This document shows positions 1 to 9,437 of a DNA stretch of 64,000 nucleotides, one piece after another. A program made the translations under genes and the position numbers. The DNA is from Methylophilus methylotrophus DSM 46235 = ATCC 53528 (lineage in GTDB: Bacteria; Pseudomonadota; Gammaproteobacteria; Burkholderiales; Methylophilaceae). The notes under the pieces were generated by a model that saw only the letters and a list, made by a program, of their open reading frames with translations, was not told the origin of the DNA and did not search any database. Numbering within the stretch: position 1 is the stretch's first letter; every line of letters starts with the position of its first letter. The DNA lies in NCBI RefSeq assembly GCF_000378225.1, contig NZ_KB905141.1, positions 357,143 through 421,142 on the forward strand, read 5' to 3'.

Positions 1-2
1 AG

Positions 3-1055
3 ACACAAACTCCGCATTTAAAAACTGGTGTTGAAATTCTGGTCGCCACCCCTGGCCGCTTGCTGGATCACGTCGAGCAAAAGACTTTATCTTTAAGCCA
101 GGTACAGTTTTTAGTACTGGACGAAGCCGACCGTATGCTGGACATGGGTTTTATGCCAGACCTGAAACGCATCCTGGCATTACTGCCCAAGCAACGCCAG
201 AACCTGATGTTTTCCGCCACATTTTCTGACGAAATCAAAAAGCTGGCCGATGCTTTCTTGAATAATCCAACCTTGATCGAAGTGGCTCGCAGCAATGCGA
301 CCAATGACAATGTGGAACAAAAAGCTTACTTGGTGAATAGCGACCAGAAACAACGCTTCCTGGTACAGCTGCTCAAGCAATACACCAATCAGCAGGTCAT
401 TGTGTTCACAAAAACCAAGCTCTCGGCCAGCAAGCTGGCGCGTGCGCTTGAGCGTGACCAGATTCCTTGTAGCGCCATCCACGGCGACAAGACACAAAAA
501 GAGCGTATTGAAGCACTAGATGCGTTCAAGGCAGGTTCGATTCATGCACTGGTTGCAACCGATGTGGCAGCGCGTGGCCTGGATATCACCGACCTGCCGC
601 TGGTCATCAATTATGAAATCTCTACCGCACCAGAAGACTATGTACACCGTATCGGCCGTACGGGTCGCGCAGGCGCCAAAGGCATCGCCATTTCACTGAT
701 TGATGAAGAAGAAACCAAATATTTCGACGAAATTGAAAAGCTGATTAAAAAGCAGATTCCAAAAGAAAAAGGTTCAGTCAGCAACCGGCCCGCGCGCCCT
801 GCAAAAAGCGCAAAAACCGAGGATCCCTGGTTTCATCAGCCATACGAGCCCACATCTGCTGCTGTTGCTCCCAAGCCTGTTGGGGCAAAACCAGCTTCAG
901 CCAAACGTAAAGTCGTTGCGGCCCTGTTAGGTGGTTTTGGTTTTAAAGCCTCTCCGCAACCGCGTAATCAGGCAAAACGCGCTACTGGTAAATCGCGGCA
1001 AAAGTCTGAAAACAAAGAAGCCAAAGCGGTCGAAACCGTCAGTGCAGAATCATAA
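3..1055 (+). CDS. rhlE: DEAD-box ATP-dependent RNA helicase, RhlE type (5' end outside the window)
   Basis: This is the C-terminal two thirds of a DEAD-box RNA helicase; the reading frame is open from the first bases of the window, so the start lies upstream. The visible part has VATPGR (motif Ib) at the very start, then LDEADRMLDMGF (motif II), FSATF (motif III), ATDVAARGLDI (motif V) and HRIGRTGRAG (motif VI). The sequence between motifs II and III is typical of RhlE proteins, which remodel RNA in ribosome assembly and turnover. The last ~90 residues are a Lys/Ala/Pro-rich, low-complexity tail, as is usual for RNA-binding extensions of this family. The first in-frame start codon inside the window, a TTG at 60, is not the real start. 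A strong terminator follows directly. Confidence 0.93.
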   Translation, partial: TQTPHLKTGVEILVATPGRLLDHVEQKTLSLSQVQFLVLDEADRMLDMGFMPDLKRILALLPKQRQNLMFSATFSDEIKKLADAFLNNPTLIEVARSNATNDNVEQKAYLVNSDQKQRFLVQLLKQYTNQQVIVFTKTKLSASKLARALERDQIPCSAIHGDKTQKERIEALDAFKAGSIHALVATDVAARGLDITDLPLVINYEISTAPEDYVHRIGRTGRAGAKGIAISLIDEEETKYFDEIEKLIKKQIPKEKGSVSNRPARPAKSAKTEDPWFHQPYEPTSAAVAPKPVGAKPASAKRKVVAALLGGFGFKASPQPRNQAKRATGKSRQKSENKEAKAVETVSAES

Positions 1056-1060
1056 AAATA

Positions 1061-1093
1061 AGAAGCCCCGACACCATCGGGGCTTCTTTATAT
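1061..1093 (+). terminator. Rho-independent terminator of the rhlE-like gene
   Basis: Perfect 11-bp stem AGAAGCCCCGA / TCGGGGCTTCT with a 5-nt loop, followed by a T-rich stretch that ends in TTTTTT. It begins 6 bp after the helicase stop codon. Confidence 0.9.
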
Positions 1094-1108
1094 CTTTTTT
1101 AGGCGAAG

Positions 1109-1534
1109 TTAGCCTTCACGGTTACGCATAAAATCCGCTACGCCATAGAGTTGATTGGCAATATGCTTCATTAGCGCCTCATCAAACTCTAGTGTATGCA
1201 TGGCTTTAATCATGCAGTACATCCATTGGTCACGTGCCGATTCATCGATCGGAAAAGGCATATGCCGGGCGCGTAAACGTGGATGTCCGTACCGTTCAAT
1301 ATACAGTTGCGGCCCACCTGTCCAGCCCATCAAAAACATAAATAGCTTTTCTCTGGCTGAAGTTAAATCAGCCTGGTGGATGGCACGCAAACCGGCGGCT
1401 TTAGGATCTGTGTCCATAATATCGTAAAAAGTCTCGACCAGGTTACGTATGGTCTCAGGCCCTTTTTCAGCGCCACCCAGCCATTCAAACAGGGATTGCT
1501 TGGCTGCGTTTGGCTCTTGTATTTCCAATGTCAT
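1109..1534 (-). CDS. Group II truncated haemoglobin (trHbO type)
   Basis: 141-residue haem-binding globin of the 2-on-2 truncated family, group II. Signs are FEWLGG near residue 16, FYDIMDTDP near 36, the block FLMGWTGGPQLYIERYGHP and the proximal-histidine motif RLRARHMPF with His91, followed by Trp104 at the G8 position that defines groups II/III. No signal peptide is present, so it is cytoplasmic. Such proteins bind O2 and can act in NO or peroxide chemistry. The gene lies immediately downstream of purT on the same strand (4 bp between stop and start) and may be cotranscribed with it. The link to purine synthesis is unclear. Confidence 0.92.
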   Translation of the reverse strand: MTLEIQEPNAAKQSLFEWLGGAEKGPETIRNLVETFYDIMDTDPKAAGLRAIHQADLTSAREKLFMFLMGWTGGPQLYIERYGHPRLRARHMPFPIDESARDQWMYCMIKAMHTLEFDEALMKHIANQLYGVADFMRNREG

Positions 1535-1538
1535 GATA

Positions 1539-2735
1539 TCAGCCTGCTACTTGAGGGGTAACCAGGCCAGCTGCCTGTTTGGCGCGTTCCCGCGCCAATT
1601 CAGTGTTGTCTGCAGTTGCTAATGCGACGCCCATACGGCGACGGACAAACGACTCTGGTTTGCCAAACAGGCGGATTTCACTGTTAGGAACAGACATGGC
1701 AGCCTCCAAGCCGTGATAGGCCAGCATTTGCGTATCCGCACCACCATAAATCACTGCGCTGGCACCGGCTTCGCGCTGGGCAACATCTACCGGCAATCCG
1801 AGAATCGCGCGTGCATGCAGTTCAAACTCATTCAGGCGTTGGGTACACATGGTCACCATGCCGGTGTCATGTGGCCGCGGACTTACCTCGGAGAACCAGA
1901 CTTGCTTGCCTTTGACAAACAACTCCACGCCAAACAGCCCTTGGCCACCCAGGGCATCCGTGACTTTTTTGGCAATGTCCTGCGCATTTTTTAATGCTTG
2001 CGGATGCATGGCCTGTGGCTGCCAGCTTTCCACATAATCGCCCTGCTTCTGCACATGGCCAATCGGCGCACAGAAGTATGTTTCTATTTGTCCTGCTCCA
2101 TTCTTGGCACGTACCGTCAGCAAAGTGATTTCATAATCAAAATCAATCTGCCCTTCGACAATCACGACCCCCTGGTTGACTCGGCCACCGCTGGCCGCAT
2201 ACTCCCAGGCGGTTTTAACCTCAGAAGCCTCTGTAATGCGTGACTGGCCTTTACCGGAAGAAGACATGGTTGGCTTGATAAAACATGGATAACCAATGCC
2301 ACCATCAATCGCTGCTTGCAATTCAGCCTCAGAACGCGCAAACGCATACGGTGACGTCGGCAGGTTTAATTCCTCCGCTGCCAGCCTGCGGATCCCTTCA
2401 CGGTTCATGGTGAGTTGTACGGCGCGCACGGTAGGGACCACAGTCACGCCAGTGGCTTCAATCTCAGCCAGTGCTTGCGTGTTTAATGCCTCAATTTCCG
2501 GCACAATGTAATGTGGTTTGACCTGATTAACTAGCGCTTTTAATGCCGCGGCATCGGTCATGTCTATGGTGTAGGCATGATGTGCCACCTGATGCCCAGG
2601 CGCATGCTCATAACGATCCACTGCAATGACTTCTACCCCCAAACGCTGCAAGGCAATAATCACCTCTTTACCAAGCTCACCACTGCCCAACAACATGACC
2701 TTGGTCGCATTCGCGCTCAACGGGGTACCAATCAT
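1539..2735 (-). CDS. purT: Formate-dependent phosphoribosylglycinamide formyltransferase 2 (GAR transformylase 2)
   Basis: 398-residue ATP-grasp enzyme that makes formyl-GAR from GAR, formate and ATP in purine synthesis. This is a sensible route in a methylotroph, which generates formate. Characteristic sequence is [13 protein letters not shown] near residue 13, [10 protein letters not shown], and the ATP-grasp segments [11 protein letters not shown] and [12 protein letters not shown]. The ATG at 2735 is chosen over an upstream TTG at 2783 because it gives the usual PurT N-terminus (MIGTPLS...) and has GGAG 8 bp upstream. It is followed by the trHbO gene. Confidence 0.96.
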   Translation of the reverse strand: MIGTPLSANATKVMLLGSGELGKEVIIALQRLGVEVIAVDRYEHAPGHQVAHHAYTIDMTDAAALKALVNQVKPHYIVPEIEALNTQALAEIEATGVTVVPTVRAVQLTMNREGIRRLAAEELNLPTSPYAFARSEAELQAAIDGGIGYPCFIKPTMSSSGKGQSRITEASEVKTAWEYAASGGRVNQGVVIVEGQIDFDYEITLLTVRAKNGAGQIETYFCAPIGHVQKQGDYVESWQPQAMHPQALKNAQDIAKKVTDALGGQGLFGVELFVKGKQVWFSEVSPRPHDTGMVTMCTQRLNEFELHARAILGLPVDVAQREAGASAVIYGGADTQMLAYHGLEAAMSVPNSEIRLFGKPESFVRRRMGVALATADNTELARERAKQAAGLVTPQVAG

Positions 2736-2846
2736 TTTCAGCTCCACTGTAAAAGTGTAATGATACCATGCGTGATTTGGCAAGCCGCTGATTGTGTCTG
2801 ATTTATGTCATAAGAATATCTGATTTGTCACTGACAAGTACAAACA

Positions 2847-2872
2847 AAAAACCTCGCAGTTGCGAGGTTTTT
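2847..2872 (-). terminator. Terminator of the sigma-54 response regulator gene
   Basis: Perfect palindrome with 12-bp arms (AAAAACCTCGCA / TGCGAGGTTTTT) and a 2-nt centre, 14 bp after the stop of the minus-strand regulator. The A/T flanks are symmetrical, so it could work in both directions, but only the minus-strand gene runs into it. Confidence 0.85.
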
Positions 2873-2885
2873 TACTTATTGAAAA

Positions 2886-4301
2886 CTAAACGGAAATGCC
2901 GTGTTTATCCATGCGGTAGCGCATGGTCATGCGGGTGATTCCCAGCAATCTAGCCGCTTTGGAGACATTATTACGAGACTGCTCTAATGCATTGAGTAGC
3001 ATGGCCTTTTCTGCGCCATCGAGGGTCACCGGTGCATCTACCTGTGCGACTGGATTGCCATTGACTGCCGCCATTTGCGGCAACCCCAGATCATGCTCAG
3101 AGATCATGGCTTGCGTACACATCAACACAGCACGGCTGATTTGATGCCGCATTTCACGCACATTGCCAGGCCAGTGGTAACTTTGGATTGCCATCAGTGC
3201 CAAGGGGCTAAATTCATGATGCGGCAAGGCATAACGTTTTTCTGTCATCTGACGGAAATAATTGGCCAGTAACAATACATCCTGGCCGCGATCACGCAAT
3301 GGCGGCATCTGCATAGTGATGACATTTAAACGGTAATAAAGGTCAGAACGGAAACGACCTTCACTAGACATCTGGTACAAATCTCGATTGGTTGCCGCAA
3401 TAATACGTGCCTGAACAGGACGCTCTTTGGTCGAACCCAGGCGCCGTACCATTCTGCGTTCCAGCACATTAAGTAATTTTGCCTGCAAGCCCAGAGGCAG
3501 CTCGCCAATCTCATCCAGAAATAAAGTCCCGTCTTCGGCCGACTCAATCAAGCCAGGACGGGAAGCCACTGCATTGGTAAAGGCACCCTTCTCATGGCCA
3601 AACAGTTCGCTTTCAATCAACTCAGCTGGTAAGGAGGCGCAATCGACGTGTACAAAAGGCTTGTCATGATTGGCACAGTTAGCGTGTAAGTAACGGGCGA
3701 CGACATCTTTCCCTGTACCTGTTTCGCCAGTAATCAGTACAGTTGGCTGGACCGCATCACTGAGTGCGCTCAGTTGCGCAATTCTGGTAATTTGCTGACG
3801 CACGCTTTGCATGGCAGCACTTTCACCAATCAGTTGCACCGATTCATTCACGATCGTATCTCGTTGCCGGGAATAATCTAGGCTGGCCTGTAAATCAGTG
3901 GTTTTTTCGTTTTTTTGGATAATGAGCAACAACTCTTCAAGATCAATGGGCTTCTTTAAGTAATCAATCGCCCCCAGTTTGATGGCGTTGACGGCATCAG
4001 TCACATCGCCAAAGGCAGTCATCACGATAGTATTAATATTTCTTGCAACAAAATCAGACAATAAATCCAGACCATTACCATCCGGCAAGCGCATATCCAG
4101 TAAGGCCATGTCTGGTTCAAATTGCTTGACCAGCAATCTGGCATCTTGCAAAGACTCAGCGTGCTCGCACTCGAATCCGGCTTTCTGCAAACGCTTGACT
4201 ACCGCTTTTGCAAATAACACCTCATCCTCTACCAACAGAATTTTTTTCTTGAATGGCAGAAAAACAGATTTGTCCGTGGATGATGAGAGTTGTGAAAGCA
4301 C
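2886..4301 (-). CDS. Sigma-54-dependent response regulator (NtrC family: REC, AAA+, Fis-type HTH)
   Basis: 471-residue enhancer-binding protein. A receiver domain (residues ~19-135) has the acidic pocket EDE, phospho-acceptor Asp69 in ALLDMRLPDG, Thr95 and Lys117. The AAA+ domain has Walker A GETGTGKD (192-199) and Walker B GTLFLDEIGE (~258-267). The C-terminus ends in a Fis-type helix-turn-helix (NNVSKAARLLGITRMTMRYR). The sigma-54 contact loop reads GAFTNA instead of the canonical GAFTGA. The start is GTG with AAGGGA upstream. The gene begins 17 bp after the TonB receptor stop and is probably cotranscribed with it. No histidine kinase is adjacent. I infer that it activates the sigma-54 promoter ahead of the receptor. 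It could instead be a global regulator of the PrsR/AtoC type. Confidence 0.95.
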   Translation of the reverse strand: MLSQLSSSTDKSVFLPFKKKILLVEDEVLFAKAVVKRLQKAGFECEHAESLQDARLLVKQFEPDMALLDMRLPDGNGLDLLSDFVARNINTIVMTAFGDVTDAVNAIKLGAIDYLKKPIDLEELLLIIQKNEKTTDLQASLDYSRQRDTIVNESVQLIGESAAMQSVRQQITRIAQLSALSDAVQPTVLITGETGTGKDVVARYLHANCANHDKPFVHVDCASLPAELIESELFGHEKGAFTNAVASRPGLIESAEDGTLFLDEIGELPLGLQAKLLNVLERRMVRRLGSTKERPVQARIIAATNRDLYQMSSEGRFRSDLYYRLNVITMQMPPLRDRGQDVLLLANYFRQMTEKRYALPHHEFSPLALMAIQSYHWPGNVREMRHQISRAVLMCTQAMISEHDLGLPQMAAVNGNPVAQVDAPVTLDGAEKAMLLNALEQSRNNVSKAARLLGITRMTMRYRMDKHGISV

Positions 4302-4318
4302 GCCTGGTCCCTTTTATA

Positions 4319-6757
4319 TTAGTCGTTATCGTAGCTAGCTAATGATTGCTTAGGTTTGAACTCGTAACGCACGCCAACCCAGGCTGCACGCGGTGCGCCA
4401 GGCAACAGGCTCAACACTTTGCGCTCTTCATCAAAGTTACCATTGTTATCAAACAGGCTCTCAGCTAAACGGCCAGCGATGTAATAGTCTTTGTCAAAGA
4501 TATTGGTCGCTTTGGCAAACATTTTCCAGCCGTTACCAAAGTTGTACTGGCTATCCAGGTTAACGATAAAGTAGCCACTCAGTTTACCGCGACCAGTTGC
4601 GCAATCATCTCCGTTATTACAATTCGCCGAGTTGGAACGATGGCTGTTATTTTCGTTACCATAAACAAACTGATCAGAATAACCGATGACATTCGCACCT
4701 ATATTCCAACTAGGTGTTACAGCAAATTGACCACGCAACTTCAGCTGATGTTGTGGTATCGCAGGTATTCTGTCACCTGATCTGGCTGTATAAATACCAT
4801 CGGCGTTACCTGTAGCATTTGAGGCATTGACGAATTCAACATCGGTGTCATAAGTCGCATGCACAAAACTATAAGATGCGTTCCATTTAAAGCGATCAAT
4901 CACTCCATTCAGGCCTAGATCTATACCTTCACGTTTGGTTCTACCTACATTTTTAAAATAGCCTGCACCAGTCTGGGTATTGGCAGCCGTAAATTGGATA
5001 TCATCATGGTTAACCGCATGATAAACACCAGCATTCCAGAATACATTGTCTGTCAATTGACCACGTCCACCAAACTCATACGTTTTAGCAACCACTTGAT
5101 TCAAAGGCGGATCATCTGCAAGTGCAGCTGGCAACAGACAAGGAGAGGCCGGATTAGAGCAACCTACTTCAATTGCGGTTGGCGCGCGGCTGGACTCACT
5201 GTACGACGTGTACACGGTGAGTGCTTTAGTGGGTGTATAAGTTAAACCGACAGTAGGATTCAGGCGTGTGTAACTATCTTTTGCAGTTAAGCTATTGAAG
5301 TTATTGGCCGCTGATGCCGGGCCTCGCAATGTATCAGTGTTGTCGATACGAGTGAAATTCCAGCTGGCGCCTGCGTTCAGATGCCAAAATTCGTTCAATG
5401 ACAATGTATCAGTCGCGAATAAACGGGCTGTGTATTGCTTGCCGGTCAGGCCCGTGGTCTGGCGTTGAGGTAACGCACCCGCCCCGTCCAAAACAGGTGC
5501 GCGGGTATCGTCAAATACAGGATCACTTTCACCGACACCGACCACGGTACCGTCAATATCCCCGATATTGATTTGCTCTGACTGTCTGAATCGTATTAAG
5601 CTGTAATCATATCCAGCACCGACTACGAACTGGTTTTCTTTGCCGAATAAATCTTGATTGAAGGTTGCCTGACCAGTTGCACCATAGGTATTTTGGCTGG
5701 TATGTGTACGATTCATTACAGCACCAGTCAACTCACAATCAGCAGGATCATTACAAGTTACTCCAGGATAGCCAGCCAAAGTATCCCCGTCATCCACTTC
5801 AGCCTCATATCCATCACCATTTTTTGTTCTACGGTTAGATTTTTTGTAATAAATGTTCCCAGACAGCATAGTGTCATTATTCAGCCAGTGACTTCCATTC
5901 AAAGCCAGGAAGTGTGAGTAATTGTTGGTCGCATCTGGTCTTGTATGAATCTGGTCACGATCACCGCTCAATAAAAACTCCGGTGTTAAACCGTTACCAA
6001 TCAGAGTGTTATCTGCACCTATGTAAGTTAAATCCAGCTTGGTGGTTTCGTTTTGCCATCCGGTTTTTGCAAATAACTGGTTCACATGCGATGGTGAGTA
6101 TTTTCTCCAGCCATTTTCAGTCGTATGCTGGAAACCAATCATGTAATCAACTGAGCCATCCTTTGACACACCACCGTACTCAGCTAAGGCACGTTGACGA
6201 CCCCATGAGCCTGCTTCGTACTCAACGGCCGCACCCTGATTGTCTCGACCGCTCTTGGTCTGTATAGCAATCGCGCCACCCAATGTATTCAAACCAAACA
6301 ATGGATTTGAGCCTGGAATTAATTGCATGTTGCCAATCGCGAAACTGGGGATTTTGTCCCATGAAGTCACATCGCCAAATGGTTCATTAACACGCACGCC
6401 ATCAATATAAGTTGAAAGACCTTGTGGATTACCCAACAATGAAGAAGCAGAATAGCCACGGAAATTAATTTCTGGCTGCCAAGGGTTACCACCCAACTCC
6501 GTAACCGTCACGCCTTGCATATTGTTATTCATATAATCTGCAATAGAAACACCGGTTTGGTTATTAATTGCAGCAGGATTAGCCATCTGAATATTGGCTG
6601 GCACCTTGTGAAGTGGTACACCTATCCCCTTTAATGGAGTAGTGCTATATACCTCAACTTTTTCCAGATTTAATGAGTCAGCTTTAGCAATAGCCACCTC
6701 TGCAGCATAAGCAGATACGATGGCCAGGACTAGAGGCTTGATTGTATTTTTTTTCAT
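4319..6757 (-). CDS. TonB-dependent outer-membrane receptor
   Basis: 812-residue TonB-dependent transporter. It has an N-terminal signal peptide (MKKNTIKPLVLAIVSAYAAEVAIAK), a short TonB-box-like segment (LEKVEVYST), a plug domain with INFRGYSAS, GLSTYIDGVRVNEPFGD and GLNTLGGAIAIQTKSG, then a long beta-barrel ending in AWVGVRYEF and a short polar tail. The substrate cannot be read from sequence; siderophores, metals or organic compounds are all possible. The context is unusual: a sigma-54 promoter and enhancer-like repeats lie upstream, and a sigma-54 activator gene follows 17 bp downstream. This suggests expression on demand in response to a specific signal. Confidence 0.93.
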   Translation of the reverse strand: MKKNTIKPLVLAIVSAYAAEVAIAKADSLNLEKVEVYSTTPLKGIGVPLHKVPANIQMANPAAINNQTGVSIADYMNNNMQGVTVTELGGNPWQPEINFRGYSASSLLGNPQGLSTYIDGVRVNEPFGDVTSWDKIPSFAIGNMQLIPGSNPLFGLNTLGGAIAIQTKSGRDNQGAAVEYEAGSWGRQRALAEYGGVSKDGSVDYMIGFQHTTENGWRKYSPSHVNQLFAKTGWQNETTKLDLTYIGADNTLIGNGLTPEFLLSGDRDQIHTRPDATNNYSHFLALNGSHWLNNDTMLSGNIYYKKSNRRTKNGDGYEAEVDDGDTLAGYPGVTCNDPADCELTGAVMNRTHTSQNTYGATGQATFNQDLFGKENQFVVGAGYDYSLIRFRQSEQINIGDIDGTVVGVGESDPVFDDTRAPVLDGAGALPQRQTTGLTGKQYTARLFATDTLSLNEFWHLNAGASWNFTRIDNTDTLRGPASAANNFNSLTAKDSYTRLNPTVGLTYTPTKALTVYTSYSESSRAPTAIEVGCSNPASPCLLPAALADDPPLNQVVAKTYEFGGRGQLTDNVFWNAGVYHAVNHDDIQFTAANTQTGAGYFKNVGRTKREGIDLGLNGVIDRFKWNASYSFVHATYDTDVEFVNASNATGNADGIYTARSGDRIPAIPQHQLKLRGQFAVTPSWNIGANVIGYSDQFVYGNENNSHRSNSANCNNGDDCATGRGKLSGYFIVNLDSQYNFGNGWKMFAKATNIFDKDYYIAGRLAESLFDNNGNFDEERKVLSLLPGAPRAAWVGVRYEFKPKQSLASYDND

Positions 6758-6815
6758 AAAGTAATGTCCCTTTTCCCGAAATACTTTTATTTTGATTTAA
6801 AAAGCACTTCTACTG

Positions 6816-6831
6816 AGCAATAACCGTACCG
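6816..6831 (-). promoter_or_regulatory. Sigma-54 (-24/-12) promoter of the TonB receptor gene
   Basis: Read on the minus strand the sequence is CGGTACGGTTATTGCT, matching the consensus TGGCACG-N4-TTGCT with the invariant GG and GC exactly 10 bp apart. The predicted transcript start is near 6805, about 48 nt ahead of the receptor ATG. The site overlaps a 17-bp palindrome, ATAACCGTACCGGTTAT (6820-6836). The neighbouring sigma-54 activator gene supports the call. Confidence 0.72.
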
Positions 6832-6882
6832 GTTATGGCCACCAAAAAAAGATCATTAAAATCAATTAATTAAAATAAGGAC

Positions 6883-6952
6883 TGGTGGATATAAACCACA
6901 AAATTGGTTATATACAACCAATTTTATGGTTTAAAGTGGTTTATTACAACCA
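6883..6952. promoter_or_regulatory. Three palindromic enhancer-like sites upstream of the sigma-54 promoter
   Basis: Three 16-bp copies of a TGGT-N8-ACCA palindrome lie at 6883-6898 (TGGTGGATATAAACCA), 6905-6920 (TGGTTATATACAACCA) and 6937-6952 (TGGTTTATTACAACCA). They sit about 80-150 bp upstream of the predicted start site, the usual distance for NtrC-type upstream activating sequences. The middle copy is embedded in a larger inverted repeat with 16-bp arms (6894-6909 and 6916-6931, one mismatch). The last copy ends 3 bp before the tilS stop codon. Confidence 0.65.
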
Positions 6953-6955
6953 GAA

Positions 6956-8401
6956 TTACAAAGGGGTAAGGAAAATTTCTAAGCCGTAAGCATTACGGCC
7001 TGGACGCCAGGTATGATCGACCGCCAGCCCAGCTAAAGCAACTAGTGATTGAGAGGAAACTGGTTGAGTCGTTTTGACCTGAACAACAGGATAAAAAGCG
7101 CGCTGCCAGGGAGGCACTGCCAGCATCTGGAAAATAACTTTTAATTCACGCCTTGGCCGCTTGGCATCTGGTTGCAAAGCTTCGCCACCCCCACGTGGCA
7201 TCAACAACAATTCGATCCCCTCAGGTAATGGGAGAGGCTGGCCATAACGCTTATTTAAGGTGATAGCGGCTGGAGAGATACCAAGCCTGGCCAAGGCGAT
7301 ACCGCGTGCTTTGCTGACCTTGAACTGAACTTGCCACTCGCCCCACACCTGGCTTTGGTGGCCTTGCCAAATGAGCGGCGTTTGCGGTAGGGCTGCAGGT
7401 TTGCCAACGCAGTATAAGCGCTGCTGGTAATGATGCAGGTAAGCCTTATGATGTTGGGTTTGACCCTGCAATGGCAGATGCAAATATCGATGCGGCTTCA
7501 CAGAGGAAAGCTGCTGCCAGTAATCCTGCAATTGTTCACTATTGGGCATACGCAAATTCAGTTGCTGAAACCAGAAGCGTAACAAATTCTTGGCGCGCAC
7601 CTCGCCAAGGGCGTATAACCGTGAAATATCCAGAGACTGACCCAGCCACTCACCCCGGACATCGCACGCCTGTAGATCCTGATACGCAAGCGTATCCAGC
7701 AAGGTTTGTGCTTCTGCCAGATGAGTGGCGCTCCTCAATAAAGCATTATCCAGCTGCGGGTAACGCTCACGCATGACAGGCATGACCTTCTGCCGCATAA
7801 AGTTACGGTCATAAGTCACATCGGTGTTACTTTCGTCTTCAACCCATGTCAGTTGCTGCTCAGATGCATATTGCAACAACTCGTCCTTGGACACCGTCAA
7901 TAGCGGCCTGAGCAAATGCCGGCCTATATCCCACTGTCCCATGGCACTCAAGCCTTTGACGCCTGCACCACGCATCAATTGCAACAGCAGGGTTTCGGCC
8001 TGATCCTGCATATGATGTGCGGTCAGAATGGCGGATGCAGAGTGTTGCTGGCGTACGCGCTCCAGTGCCTGGTAACGGGCATCCCGCGCCGCTGCTTCAA
8101 TGCCCAGCCCACTTTGAGCGCTCACATGCACTTTTTCGCTATAAAACGGAACATTGCGCTCCAGGCATAACCGTTCGCATAAATGCAACCAGCTATCTGC
8201 ATTGGGGCTCAACCCATGATGCACATGCATCGCCGACAAGGTAAATGGCAACTGCGTTCGCAGCAGCACCAATGCATGTAGCAATACAACAGAATCAACA
8301 CCGCCACTCAATGCTAGCAGCAGATGTGGTGATGGCGAAGGTGAGACAGCATTTTGGCCACGAAGAAAAGTCGCAAGGACGTTTTCCAGTGTGGCCAGCA
8401 T
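6956..8401 (-). CDS. tilS: tRNA(Ile)-lysidine synthase
   Basis: 481-residue PP-loop ATPase that modifies C34 of tRNA-Ile(CAU) to lysidine, so that AUA is read as Ile. The ATP-binding motif SGGVDS lies near residue 33, followed by HVHHGLSPNAD, AHHMQDQAETLLLQLMRG and RPLL. The C-terminal third matches the usual substrate-binding extension, including the block with PPWQRAFYPVV. An ATG at 8401 is preferred; a GTG at 8419 would overlap the accA stop codon by 11 bp. No clear ribosome-binding site supports either, and translation may be coupled to accA. Confidence 0.95.
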   Translation of the reverse strand: MLATLENVLATFLRGQNAVSPSPSPHLLLALSGGVDSVVLLHALVLLRTQLPFTLSAMHVHHGLSPNADSWLHLCERLCLERNVPFYSEKVHVSAQSGLGIEAAARDARYQALERVRQQHSASAILTAHHMQDQAETLLLQLMRGAGVKGLSAMGQWDIGRHLLRPLLTVSKDELLQYASEQQLTWVEDESNTDVTYDRNFMRQKVMPVMRERYPQLDNALLRSATHLAEAQTLLDTLAYQDLQACDVRGEWLGQSLDISRLYALGEVRAKNLLRFWFQQLNLRMPNSEQLQDYWQQLSSVKPHRYLHLPLQGQTQHHKAYLHHYQQRLYCVGKPAALPQTPLIWQGHQSQVWGEWQVQFKVSKARGIALARLGISPAAITLNKRYGQPLPLPEGIELLLMPRGGGEALQPDAKRPRRELKVIFQMLAVPPWQRAFYPVVQVKTTQPVSSQSLVALAGLAVDHTWRPGRNAYGLEIFLTPL

Positions 8402-8408
8402 GAAGGAA

Positions 8409-9404
8409 CTATTTTTCACTGGCTGTTTTGAATTTACCGTAACTCATCAGGCGCTGGTAACGTGATTCCAGCAACTGCGGCAATTTTTTGGCTTGTAGCG
8501 TTTTAAGTTGCTGGCCGATGGTTTGACCAACACGTTCCATCACCTCTTCGTAATTGCGATGAGCGCCACCCAGTGGCTCACTGACGATAGTGTCTACCAA
8601 GCCCAGCGACTTCAGGCGATCTGCAGTGATACCCAGCGTTTCAGCAGCATCCGGTGCTTTACTGGCGCTTTTCCACAAAATGGATGCGCAGCCTTCAGGT
8701 GAAATCACAGAGTAAGTTGAATATTGCAACATGTTCAAGTGATCCACCACACCTAAGGCCAGCGCGCCACCTGAACCGCCCTCACCAATCACCACACCAA
8801 TAATGGGTGTTTTCAACTCGGCCATGACATAGAGGTTACGCGCAATCGCCTCGGATTGGCCTCGCTCTTCTGCACCGATACCTGGATAAGCGCCGGGAGT
8901 ATCAATGAAGGTAATGATAGGCATGTGGAATTTTTCAGCCAGACGAAACAATCGCAAGGCTTTGCGGTAGCCTTCTGGACGAGGCATACCGAAATTACGG
9001 TATTGGCGCTCTTTGATATCACGGCCTTTCTGGTGGCCCATCACCATCACCGGAATGCCTTTAAAACGCGCAATGCCTCCAACAATGGCTGGATCATCGG
9101 CATAGGCACGGTCACCATGCAATTCCTGGAAATCGGTGAATAAGGCATTGATGTAATCAATGGTATAAGGACGTTGAGGATGTCTTGCGACTTGGGAAAT
9201 TTGCCAGGCTGTCAGGCTCTGGTAAGTATCTTGCAACAGCTTACTATTCTTCTTTTGCAGCAAATCCAGCTCTTTGGAAATATCCAGTGAATCATGTTCA
9301 TCATGTGAAACCTGAAGGGCTTCAATTCGCTTCTCGAGTTCAGCAATAGGCTGCTCAAAATCAAGATAAGTCAGTTTACTAGGCGTTAAACGTTTTGCAC
9401 TCAT
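8409..9404 (-). CDS. accA: Acetyl-CoA carboxylase carboxyltransferase subunit alpha
   Basis: 331-residue subunit that, with AccD, transfers CO2 from biotin to acetyl-CoA to make malonyl-CoA for fatty-acid synthesis. The family start [16 protein letters not shown], the block [35 protein letters not shown] and [11 protein letters not shown] are all present. The ATG at 9404 has GGA 9 bp upstream and is preferred to a TTG at 9416. The gene lies between dnaE and tilS on the same strand. The order dnaE-accA-tilS is common in beta- and gammaproteobacteria. Confidence 0.97.
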   Translation of the reverse strand: MSAKRLTPSKLTYLDFEQPIAELEKRIEALQVSHDEHDSLDISKELDLLQKKNSKLLQDTYQSLTAWQISQVARHPQRPYTIDYINALFTDFQELHGDRAYADDPAIVGGIARFKGIPVMVMGHQKGRDIKERQYRNFGMPRPEGYRKALRLFRLAEKFHMPIITFIDTPGAYPGIGAEERGQSEAIARNLYVMAELKTPIIGVVIGEGGSGGALALGVVDHLNMLQYSTYSVISPEGCASILWKSASKAPDAAETLGITADRLKSLGLVDTIVSEPLGGAHRNYEEVMERVGQTIGQQLKTLQAKKLPQLLESRYQRLMSYGKFKTASEK

Positions 9405-9437
9405 TGTGAATTCCAATATGAATTCTTAGAAAAAAGT

